Of a stretch of DNA of 27,220 nucleotides, positions 17,352 to 23,754 are shown piece by piece (the stretch's first letter is position 1; every line of letters starts with the position of its first letter). Both the position numbers and the translations under genes were made by a program. Below the pieces are notes generated by a model. That model was given only the letters and a program-made list of their open reading frames with translations. It did no database searches and was not told the origin of the DNA. Source of the DNA: Algoriphagus sp. (GTDB lineage: Bacteria; Bacteroidota; Bacteroidia; Cytophagales; Cyclobacteriaceae); the NCBI GenBank assembly GCA_023255285.1, contig JALRIY010000005.1, positions 1-27,220 on the forward strand, written 5' to 3'.

Positions 17352-17900
17352 CTATTTATTTTCATAAGCTGCAGCCCATTTCCAGTACGCACTTGTCGCC
17401 TCTAGTTTCAATTCATTTCTAAAATTTAGGCGCTCTACCTCCGTCGCTTGCTCATAGAGTTGCGCTTTTTGAAGGGTAGCACGTCTATTATCAAGGATCA
17501 ACCCCTGACCCAGGTTCATAGCAGCTCCAGCGGAAAGCAGTCCATTACTAGGGACCGCACTTTCCGAATTGAGATATACCCCGTTATTCTGTTCAAAAGT
17601 TCCCGTCAACTCTACTCCCATCCAGGTGGGCACCACCACTCCTGCCTCACTTTTTTCAAAATAAGTTGACTGCTCAAATTCTTTTTTATCCAAGTTCCCA
17701 AATAACATGGGATCAAATCCACCTCGCGCTTTACGCACTTCCATTTGTCCAAGGCGAAGATTGAGGTCCGCTTGAATAGCAATGGGATGGTACTCTTCTA
17801 CCCATATCATGTACTCTTCAAAGCTCAACTGTGGCCTTTCTTGTGCCAAAAGTGAGCCTGAAAAAACTACACCGAAAAGAATTAGTAATCCTGTTTTCAT
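17352..17900 (-). CDS. N-terminal TolC fragment before the internal TAG
   Basis: If the TAG at 17352 terminates translation, this piece yields 182 residues: signal peptide (MKTGLLILFGVVFSGSLLA then QERPQ), followed by the first helical arm of an outer membrane efflux protein (LSFEEYMIWVEEYHPIAIQADLNLRLGQ, a standard TolC N-terminal repeat). It covers roughly 40 percent of the channel and would not be able to form the barrel by itself. Confidence 0.6.
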   Translation of the reverse strand: MKTGLLILFGVVFSGSLLAQERPQLSFEEYMIWVEEYHPIAIQADLNLRLGQMEVRKARGGFDPMLFGNLDKKEFEQSTYFEKSEAGVVVPTWMGVELTGTFEQNNGVYLNSESAVPSNGLLSAGAAMNLGQGLILDNRRATLQKAQLYEQATEVERLNFRNELKLEATSAYWKWAAAYENK

Positions 17901-19252
17901 TTTTTGGAGGATGCAGTTTTATCTTTTTCTTCTTGAGAATAGTAATCCGCAGGGAATCCATTGAGCTGTCGCCATATTTCGTACCATACAGGTACATCAT
18001 TAAACAAGGCTATACCATCTGCACCAGAACCCATGCGTAGCAAATCAGGCCATCCCTCCTCTTCAGGATCTTCGGTAACAAGTACACGGTACTGGTTGGT
18101 GGGTCCTGCAAATTGATCTATCGCAATAACCACCCCCCCAAATGTTCCATTTGATAATTGTGGCCAGCCCGAGAAAACAATTGCTGGCCAACCATCAAAG
18201 ATAAATCGAACTTTATTTCCAGGCTTAATCAAGGGTAAATCCACCGGTTGAACAAACATTTCTACGGCCAATTCGGCATTTGCTGGCACTATATTGACAA
18301 TCTCTGCCCCTTCTTTAATCGTCTCACCGATACCCACTTGAATTGCTTTGGCAATAAATCCATTTTGAGGTGCTAAAATATAGCGGTACTCAGAGCGTTG
18401 GGCATAGTTGGAATATTGATTTTCAAGTTTGGCTACAGTAGCCTCAGCATCAAATTGAGAGGACATCGCTGTAAACATATCTGACTTTGCTTTGGCAACC
18501 TTATCCTTAAATTCATTATCAATGGCACCTAAGTCTATTTTTGCAGTTATAAACTCATTTTTGCTACTCAAGAATTTGTTTTCTGTTCCAATTAGCTTGG
18601 CTTGAACTTCCTGAAATTTCAACCTCCTCCCTTCTAGGGATACCACTGATATCAACCCCTCTTTGAAAAGTTGCTCTGCTCTTTCCAGTTGAAATTTACC
18701 AATATCAAAGTTGACCCTAGCTTGTACTAGTTCCATGCTATCAGACTGCACTTTCAAAGAGGCGATGGTCAAGTAATTTTGCGCCTGCTGGAGTTTAAGG
18801 ATATTATTTTGTTCAAGAGCTTCAATTTGATTTTCCAATGCTCCCACCTTATCTCCATACGATAGCGCAGCACGAGTTTTCACATCTACCTGCTGTTGCG
18901 TTCGTGGAAGAAGCAAGGAATCAAAGTATTCGTCCTTGATTTCTGAAATTCTTAAAATAGTATCTCCAGCGGCTACATAATCTCCTTCTGCGACGTACCA
19001 CTTTTCAATCCGTCCTGCAATGATCGAATGAATGGTCTGCGGCCTTTGGTCAGGACGAAGCGCAGTGACAAATCCTTTGGAACGAATATTTTGGGTCCAG
19101 GGTAAAAATAAGAGGAGAAAAAATACTGCAATTACCCAACGAAGAATTTTTAACCTTCGTTTACTTTCTTTTTTGGGCAGCGTGATTTCCAAGCTTTTGG
19201 CACCGCTGAAAGACTCTACATCTTTGATGGTGTTATTTGAAATATTCAACAT
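17897..19252 (-). CDS. HlyD-family periplasmic adaptor (membrane fusion protein)
   Basis: Bridges the inner membrane ABC exporter to the TolC channel. The 451 residues run: short cytoplasmic tail, one membrane helix (about 36-55, VIAVFFLLLFLPWTQNI), then a biotinyl/lipoyl-like half (SKGFVTALRPDQRPQTIHSI, IEKWYVAEGDYVAAGDTIL). A long coiled-coil hairpin follows (about 105-280), then the second lipoyl half (NGFIAKAIQVGIGETIKEGAEI) and a beta-barrel part (LAVEMFVQPVDLPLIKPGNKVRFIFDGW). The N-terminal half is of the HlyD/EmrA kind used by type I-like exporters. Its ATG is 6 bases after the ABC gene and its stop overlaps the tolC start. The protein is intact, so only the channel gene of this set is broken. 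Confidence 0.93.
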   Translation of the reverse strand: MLNISNNTIKDVESFSGAKSLEITLPKKESKRRLKILRWVIAVFFLLLFLPWTQNIRSKGFVTALRPDQRPQTIHSIIAGRIEKWYVAEGDYVAAGDTILRISEIKDEYFDSLLLPRTQQQVDVKTRAALSYGDKVGALENQIEALEQNNILKLQQAQNYLTIASLKVQSDSMELVQARVNFDIGKFQLERAEQLFKEGLISVVSLEGRRLKFQEVQAKLIGTENKFLSSKNEFITAKIDLGAIDNEFKDKVAKAKSDMFTAMSSQFDAEATVAKLENQYSNYAQRSEYRYILAPQNGFIAKAIQVGIGETIKEGAEIVNIVPANAELAVEMFVQPVDLPLIKPGNKVRFIFDGWPAIVFSGWPQLSNGTFGGVVIAIDQFAGPTNQYRVLVTEDPEEEGWPDLLRMGSGADGIALFNDVPVWYEIWRQLNGFPADYYSQEEKDKTASSKK

Positions 19253-19258
19253 GGCCTT

Positions 19259-20959
19259 TTATTTTTTGTAAGTAAGGTAATCTTCGTACTTTCCTTTGAA
19301 AACTAGTTTGCCTTGATCCATAAGAATGATTTCATCAGCAAGCTGGTGTACATTTTTTTCGTCCGAAACAAGCAGCAAAGTCCAAGGGCCTTTCATGACA
19401 TAATCCATCACCTTTGCCTTAATGATTGGATCTACATTATTAAAGATGTCCTCCATAATGAGCGCTTTGGGAGAACCTACTAATCCTCTTGCAAGGAGAA
19501 TTTGGTGAGCAATGGTCTTCGATAGCCCTTTTCCTTCAGGCTGCAATTCGGTTTCCAAACCAAGTGGTAATTGGTAGACAAAATCTTTTAAGCCAACGAG
19601 AGCGATTATTTCTTCCAATTGTGATTTTACATAATCCCTTCCCATGCAGATATTTTCAAGTAGAGTCCCATGAAAAATTTGTTGGAGAGTTAAAAAATCC
19701 CCAACCATCCCTCGGAATTTTTCAAGATTTATGTATTCCAAAGACAAGTCATTGACACATACTTTCCCCTCATACTGCTCGTACAGACCAGAAAACAAAG
19801 CCATCATCGCACTTTTACCACTGCCACTTTTTCCTGTAACTACCACTTTTTGTCCAGGATTTATGGTAAGGGTTACATTCGATAGAATGGGAGATCGTAC
19901 ATCTTGCGGTTGAAAAACCACTTGTTCCATACTAAATTTTAATCCTTCACTAGTAGGATCAACTACCTTTTCATGTGGCTCATGGTGTTCCAAATCGAGG
20001 TCCATCAGAGTACCCAATTTGTCCACAGAAACCAAGGTATCGTACACCGTCTCCAAGGAAAGAATCAACTTTTCTACTGAATTGACCACCAATACAATAA
20101 TCACTTCAGCAGCTACAAATTGACCAATCGAAATTTGATCGTTGATCAAAAGTAAACTTCCTGCTAGGAGCAAACTTGTAACAATCAAAACTTTAAATCC
20201 GACCATCACCTTGTATTGGAAGATCAGCACATTAAAATGTTGGGACCTAAATTCAATGTATTTTTGGATTAGTTTATCTGCTCTTAAAATGGGAAGAGAC
20301 GTATTTCCAACCAGTTTGAAGGAGTTTAAAGTCCTGCCGACTTCCTCTAGCCAAAAAGCAGTTTTGTATTTGTAGGAGGATTCTTTGATAGCCGTTTCCA
20401 TTCCCTTAGGAGCACTGTAATAAAATATGACTCCTAAAATTCCAAATAGGCCTAATCCAAACAAAATAAAGGTAGGATGGTAGAAAGAAAGCAAAAGAAG
20501 CCCAAAAACTACTTGTAGAAATGCTGCTGAAAAGTCGATTAAGATCTTGGAAAGCCCTTTTTGAAGGCTGACAGTATCGAAGAAACGATTGACCATTTCG
20601 GGAGCATATTTTCCGTGAAGGATTTCCGTCTTTATCCTCGGTAATCGATATGCAATGGAAAGTCCAGATTTGGAGAAAATTCGCTGCTGAAATTTTTCCA
20701 TGATTTGCAATTGTGAGATTTGAAGGAAGCCTCCAAAAATCACCCCTGCAGCCACAATAATGACTAGAATTATCCAAGAAGTAGTAATTCTACCCCCCAA
20801 AATAAAGTTGAGAATCGCTTGAATCCCCAATGGGAGAGACAAGGTAATTAAGCCATTTAGGACTGCATAGAAATAAATGGCATATACCTGATTTTTCTCT
20901 TCCTTAAGAATGTTGAAAAATCGTTTAGTGGGCGTTAAACCGAATTCGGGCTGCATCAT
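19259..20959 (-). CDS. ABC transporter permease/ATPase fusion with degenerate nucleotide-binding domain
   Basis: A half-transporter: six membrane helices in residues about 20-300, then an ATPase domain to residue 566. There is no N-terminal C39 peptidase domain. The Walker A motif is perfect (GKSGSGKS, residues 376-383), but other catalytic sites differ. The signature LSGGQ is LSKTI (479-483). Walker B/catalytic Glu, normally D-E, reads E503-D504 (ALIMEDIF). The switch histidine is Asp533 (LLVSDEKN). ATG at 20959 shares one base with the tetR stop; a GTG 3 bases upstream and an ATG 3 bases downstream also exist. The neighbours suggest export through HlyD/TolC; cargo unknown. It may bind ATP but hydrolyse it slowly or not at all, or work with a second subunit elsewhere. 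Confidence 0.9.
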   Translation of the reverse strand: MMQPEFGLTPTKRFFNILKEEKNQVYAIYFYAVLNGLITLSLPLGIQAILNFILGGRITTSWIILVIIVAAGVIFGGFLQISQLQIMEKFQQRIFSKSGLSIAYRLPRIKTEILHGKYAPEMVNRFFDTVSLQKGLSKILIDFSAAFLQVVFGLLLLSFYHPTFILFGLGLFGILGVIFYYSAPKGMETAIKESSYKYKTAFWLEEVGRTLNSFKLVGNTSLPILRADKLIQKYIEFRSQHFNVLIFQYKVMVGFKVLIVTSLLLAGSLLLINDQISIGQFVAAEVIIVLVVNSVEKLILSLETVYDTLVSVDKLGTLMDLDLEHHEPHEKVVDPTSEGLKFSMEQVVFQPQDVRSPILSNVTLTINPGQKVVVTGKSGSGKSAMMALFSGLYEQYEGKVCVNDLSLEYINLEKFRGMVGDFLTLQQIFHGTLLENICMGRDYVKSQLEEIIALVGLKDFVYQLPLGLETELQPEGKGLSKTIAHQILLARGLVGSPKALIMEDIFNNVDPIIKAKVMDYVMKGPWTLLLVSDEKNVHQLADEIILMDQGKLVFKGKYEDYLTYKK

Positions 20960-21630
20960 CACTGAATTGCTTTGGTCACGAGTTGATAAAAGAATTGAAA
21001 GCGGTTGGAACTATCCGGTCCAGCATCTAACATTCCAGGCAAATGTTGAGAATTAAAATTTTGTAATAGACTTGATTCAAGAATGGTAAATACCAAGGTT
21101 TTTGGAAAACAGTAGTTTGGATTAATTTCTGAAATGATGGAAGAGACTCTATCCCCAAACTTATACACTTGGGAAAAGATGCCAGATTCGTGTTCTAAAT
21201 CAACCTCTTTGGTTAAAAACCCTTTAATAGATTCATTAATGACTAAACTCTGTAAAATTTTAGGGTCTAAATACTCATTTTCAGTATAAATAGGCCCTTC
21301 AACCAGCAGTTTAATAGCAAATGTCAAGCGCTCCTGAGGATTCGTTTGATTTGCTGTTCCAAATACCAGATTGTGCTCTAACCAAGCCCAATACCAAGCA
21401 CTCAGGTACAAAAGCAACTTGTGTTTATTTTCAAAATAGCGATAAATGGCAGCTTCTGTGCTCCCAATTTGTGCACCTAATTTTTTGAATGTGAAATGCT
21501 CCATTCCCAACTCTTGAATTAAGCGTGCTCCTTTTTGAACTATCAAAATCCCTAGTTCTGAGCTAAAAGGATCCTTAAGAAACAAGCGACTATTGACCTC
21601 AACTCTAATCTTCTTAACTATTGAATCCAT
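20959..21630 (-). CDS. TetR-family transcriptional regulator
   Basis: A 223-residue regulator from the ATG at 21630; an upstream ATG at 21693 would add 21 residues that are not typical of the family and would put the start upstream of the likely promoter. The helix-turn-helix is in the classic TetR place: GARLIQELGMEHFTFKKLGAQIGSTEAAIYRYFENKHKLLLYL (about residues 34-76), with IYRYFENK as the recognition-helix end. The C-terminal ligand-binding part is divergent and shows no known ligand motif. It is the first gene of the exporter operon and its stop touches the ABC start, so it is likely self-regulated and derepresses the pump when its ligand binds. Confidence 0.9.
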   Translation of the reverse strand: MDSIVKKIRVEVNSRLFLKDPFSSELGILIVQKGARLIQELGMEHFTFKKLGAQIGSTEAAIYRYFENKHKLLLYLSAWYWAWLEHNLVFGTANQTNPQERLTFAIKLLVEGPIYTENEYLDPKILQSLVINESIKGFLTKEVDLEHESGIFSQVYKFGDRVSSIISEINPNYCFPKTLVFTILESSLLQNFNSQHLPGMLDAGPDSSNRFQFFYQLVTKAIQ

Positions 21631-21658
21631 GGTTATTTGTCGAATATGAAGCCATAAC

Positions 21659-21689
21659 GAAAGATAAGAAGCAAAAGTTTGCTTATCAA
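21659..21689 (-). promoter_or_regulatory. Candidate promoter of the tetR-exporter operon
   Basis: On the minus strand TATCTTTC (21659-21666) is a 7-of-8 match to TAnnTTTG. A TTG (21687-21689) lies 20 bases upstream, the same spacing as the tRNA-Glu promoter. It would start transcription about 20 bases before the ATG at 21630, which supports that start. Confidence 0.4.
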
Positions 21690-21692
21690 TCA

Positions 21693-21717
21693 TTTTTGTT
21701 AGTAGTAATAACAAAAA
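21693..21717. repeat. Perfect inverted repeat, possible operator upstream of tetR
   Basis: TTTTTGTTA (21693-21701) is repeated exactly as TAACAAAAA (21709-21717) with 7 bases between. It lies immediately upstream of the candidate -33 element of the tetR operon. A palindrome beside a TetR gene is the usual form of its operator, but this one is AT-rich, so chance is not excluded. Confidence 0.4.
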
Positions 21718-21775
21718 GTTTATGAACCTATTCTACTATCGAATTATCAAAAAAAAAGATCTACCTATGAAATTT

Positions 21776-22165
21776 CTAAAACTTGGAATTTTTCTGAACC
21801 CAGAAAGCCCAGTACAAAAGTAGTGGGTGAATCACCAGTAGACGAGTCCAACCAAGCCATTCGGAGACACACAACCCCCCTTCAATACATGAACCTAATT
21901 GAATAAAGTAAACGTGGGATGGAATAAAGCAGATCAAAAGCATAAAAATACCCCAAGCAGCATTCTTTCGGGTAGGGAAGTACCCTACTCCCAACCCCAA
22001 TAAAATTTCTAATACCCCGGATATCAAATTGATTAACTCCGGTTTAGGGAAAAATGGAGGGATAAGTGGTAGGTAAAATTCTGGAGAAAAAAAGTGATTG
22101 AGCCCAGCAAAAAAGTAAAACAAGGCCAATAAATACGTTAATCCTCTTTGTAGATTTCTTTTCAT
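21776..22165 (-). CDS. DoxX-like integral membrane protein
   Basis: A 129-residue protein with four hydrophobic helices (about 8-25, 43-62, 68-90, 105-125). The pattern LLALFYFFAGLNHFFSPEFYLPLIPPFFPKPE, then LISGVLEILLGLGVG, is that of the DoxX/MauE-like small membrane family of Bacteroidota, with the conserved G-x-x-H-F start and the loop FPTRKNAAW. Family members have been linked to quinone and redox work in a few systems, but no role can be read here. It follows DUF983 on the same strand with 63 bases between, which includes a small hairpin just before its ATG. It ends with TAG. Confidence 0.82.
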   Translation of the reverse strand: MKRNLQRGLTYLLALFYFFAGLNHFFSPEFYLPLIPPFFPKPELINLISGVLEILLGLGVGYFPTRKNAAWGIFMLLICFIPSHVYFIQLGSCIEGGLCVSEWLGWTRLLVIHPLLLYWAFWVQKNSKF

Positions 22166-22169
22166 GCTA

Positions 22170-22185
22170 TCCAGTTTATACTGGA
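22170..22185 (-). other. Small hairpin just upstream of the DoxX-like start codon
   Basis: TCCAGT pairs with ACTGGA around a 4-base loop. On the minus strand it ends 4 bases before the ATG at 22165, where a ribosome would bind. There is no T-run after it, so it is not a terminator of the upstream DUF983 gene. Confidence 0.4.
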
Positions 22186-22228
22186 AAAGGTACTGAAAAG
22201 AAAGGAAATGACCTCTACTTATTGGAGT

Positions 22229-22600
22229 TCAATAGCCACGGTACTTTAATTTTCCTACTCCATATTGGTAAAGCGTCTTGGAATAGCGAAGCATAGCTGG
22301 AAGCAATATTACCGTAAGTCCTACAACTGTACCTAGATACATCCACAGCTTAGGCTCCTCTACAAGCACATTTATCGCTACCAAGGAGGTAATCATTAGC
22401 GCCACTGAAAAAGCATAACTGATGTACATCGCCCCATCGTAAAATCCTGGCTCAGGAACCAAATTGGCATCACAAACGGCACATCGTGAATGAATCACCG
22501 CTAATTTCCTATAACTAAAAGGAGAAACGGGAAACATATTTCCTTCTCGACATTTGGGACATTTGGCCTGAGCAATGGCTGAACCTAAACTTTTTGGCAT
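22229..22600 (-). CDS. DUF983 zinc-ribbon membrane protein
   Basis: A 123-residue protein from the ATG at 22600; a TTG two codons earlier is unlikely. An N-terminal zinc ribbon is visible (CPKC at residues 14-17 and CAVC at 40-43), followed by PEPGFYDGAMYISYAFS, the hallmark of DUF983. Two membrane helices follow (about 60-80 and 90-108). The family is common in Bacteroidota and alphaproteobacteria and is uncharacterised; the pairing of zinc ribbon and two helices suggests a membrane-tethered metal or redox role, which is inference. It lies 99 bases after the 67-residue gene in the same direction. Confidence 0.9.
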   Translation of the reverse strand: MPKSLGSAIAQAKCPKCREGNMFPVSPFSYRKLAVIHSRCAVCDANLVPEPGFYDGAMYISYAFSVALMITSLVAINVLVEEPKLWMYLGTVVGLTVILLPAMLRYSKTLYQYGVGKLKYRGY

Positions 22601-22699
22601 AATCAATCAACTAAATGGCAAAAGTAATTTGAGTACCTTAGTTTATCAGTGATTTTGGTTACCAAACGATAATCCAAAAAATAGGCGATTGAAACTTTT

Positions 22700-22903
22700 T
22701 TATCGCAATTCTTCCAAGTCGTAATCTTTTCCTTTTCCCCACTGTAGCAATTCAAACAAGGTATAATACTCCAGGGTATCCAAATCTTTGACAAAAAAAT
22801 CTTCTCCAGACAGCCTAGCCATCACTTCAATTTTCCGTACTTCTCCCTGGTTGACCAATCGGTAAATTCGCCCTACTCGAAGATTATCTAAGGCAAGTGG
22901 CAT
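22700..22903 (-). CDS. Small conserved-looking cytoplasmic protein, function unknown
   Basis: A 67-residue protein not recognised as any named family. It has no signal peptide or membrane helix. It is acidic with a regular mixed pattern (VGRIYRLVNQGEVRKIEVMARLSG, then DFFVKDLDTLEYYTLFELLQWG), consistent with a small beta-rich fold followed by a helix, perhaps an SH3- or KOW-like barrel; that is a guess. It is credible as a gene because its ATG shares one base with the stop of the lipoprotein gene (TGATG), a tight coupling seen throughout this window, and because its composition is that of a real protein. Confidence 0.7.
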   Translation of the reverse strand: MPLALDNLRVGRIYRLVNQGEVRKIEVMARLSGEDFFVKDLDTLEYYTLFELLQWGKGKDYDLEELR

Positions 22904-23418
22904 CAGGATCTAGATTTGATTAACGCACCTACAGCTTCAAAGGAAATTTCCCTTTTTGGAGTTTGGATTGCAGCGACTTCTTCTTTCGTTTTTCCTTGAT
23001 CCTCGGCATAATGGCGCAAGGTCTCCACATCAGTTTCTGTTAAGGTAGCCACTCCCTCAATGGTAATTGGAAACCCCTGAGAATTGGTCGGTAAAAAAAA
23101 TCCATACTCTTTGAATGTAACTCGCATACTAGACCCATTGGGAAGCTCCATGGAAAACCAGCAGCCTTTGCTAGTGCACACTTCCTTGATTTTTCCTGAA
23201 ACCTTACCTGTAAAGGAACCAGAAGCTTCTACCGCATCAATCAATGACACCAGAGGAAGTATATTTTTTTCTTCTACTAAGTCCCCATAATTCCCCTCTA
23301 CCACCGTGGCCTCTCCCACTAGCTCGTAGGTGGTCACTATCCCAGCTTCTTCCGCTTTTTGACATCCCAAAAGAGTAAAAATCAAAACGAAGCATCCGAA
23401 AAGCATTTTTTTATTCAT
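22903..23418 (-). CDS. DUF4920 lipoprotein
   Basis: A 171-residue lipoprotein from the ATG at 23418 (a GTG three codons earlier is less likely). The signal sequence ends in the lipobox LLGC with Cys19. The domain has the DUF4920 features: a segment SGKVSGKIKEVCTSKGCWFSM with the conserved Cys pair (VC...GCW), then MRVTFKEYGFFLP and the VEGVA-type segment ITIEGVATLTETDVE. The family is exported and uncharacterised; the conserved cysteines and the fold suggest metal binding, possibly copper, which is inference. It heads a leftward group with the 67-residue gene, DUF983 and the DoxX-like gene, and has a promoter candidate about 77 bases upstream. Confidence 0.88.
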   Translation of the reverse strand: MNKKMLFGCFVLIFTLLGCQKAEEAGIVTTYELVGEATVVEGNYGDLVEEKNILPLVSLIDAVEASGSFTGKVSGKIKEVCTSKGCWFSMELPNGSSMRVTFKEYGFFLPTNSQGFPITIEGVATLTETDVETLRHYAEDQGKTKEEVAAIQTPKREISFEAVGALIKSRS

Positions 23419-23494
23419 TAGTACCACGTGTTAGTTCTTCTAAAACCAGAAATGTTCAACTAGTAAAAAAAATCTTTTTATTTCTACAGCCTAC

Positions 23495-23523
23495 CAAAAG
23501 TAAAGGAAAACTCCTTGGCACAA
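23495..23523 (-). promoter_or_regulatory. Candidate promoter of the DUF4920 gene group
   Basis: On the minus strand TACTTTTG (23495-23502) is an exact TAnnTTTG match. A TTG (23521-23523) lies 18 bases upstream, one or two bases short of the usual spacing. It implies a leader of about 70 bases before the ATG at 23418. Confidence 0.45.
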
Positions 23524-23565
23524 AAGCTTAATTGAAGAAGTCTTGTGCATTCTTATGTCCACTTC

Positions 23566-23577
23566 TAGGTGCACCTA
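23566..23577. repeat. 12-base perfect palindrome TAGGTGCACCTA
   Basis: The sequence equals its own reverse complement and lies between the leftward promoter candidate and the serine enzyme gene. It is GC-richer than its surroundings, which makes it stand out, and could be a binding site for a dimeric regulator. No repeat of it was noticed elsewhere in the window. Confidence 0.35.
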
Positions 23578-23754
23578 CTTTATCTTTTAAATAAATTCGG
23601 TTTCTTATAATTACGCAACTTCTGGACAGAAGGATAAAATGGGCTGTCTTTTACAGCTTTACAAAAACAAAAAAGATTTGTAACAAATTCAGGAATAAAT
23701 GGCCAATTTTTTTGACAATCTATTAATTTTACTGACTAAACTTTTAGCAATTCC

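Larger units (their letters stand above)
16506..17900 (-). pseudogene. TolC-family outer membrane channel gene interrupted by an in-frame TAG
   Basis: The whole 1395-base frame from the ATG at 17900 to the TAG at 16506 is a single reading frame except for one TAG at 17352-17354 (codon 183). The codon order is ...AAT AAA TAG GTG CTT GAA..., with no frame change. Joined, the 463-residue product has the layout of a TolC-type efflux channel: signal peptide, long alpha-hairpin, two repeats and Asp/Gln-rich coiled-coil segments. The gene is last in tetR-ABC-hlyD-tolC, and its ATG overlaps the hlyD stop (ATGA). TAG is a normal stop elsewhere here (dctQ, the DoxX-like gene), so this is a nonsense change, a suppressed site or a base error, not recoding. 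Confidence 0.8.
23428..23754. other. Gene-free stretch between DUF4920 gene and serine enzyme
   Basis: No convincing open frame on either strand. It holds a leftward promoter candidate (23495-23523), a 12-base perfect palindrome (TAGGTGCACCTA, 23566-23577) and an AT-rich leader before the serine enzyme gene with a TTG at 23712-23714 but no good -7 match. Divergent promoters are expected in this stretch. No riboswitch could be recognised by eye. Confidence 0.6.

Noticed and set aside
16506..17900. TAG read as an amino acid (recoding, pyrrolysine-type)
   Set aside because: dctQ, the DoxX-like gene and the second tolC part itself all end in TAG as a normal stop, and no recoding element or amber tRNA is visible here.
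22603..22794. Minus-strand 63-residue open frame overlapping the small 67-residue gene
   Set aside because: Its frame conflicts with the coupled gene and it is only a run-on between two real genes.
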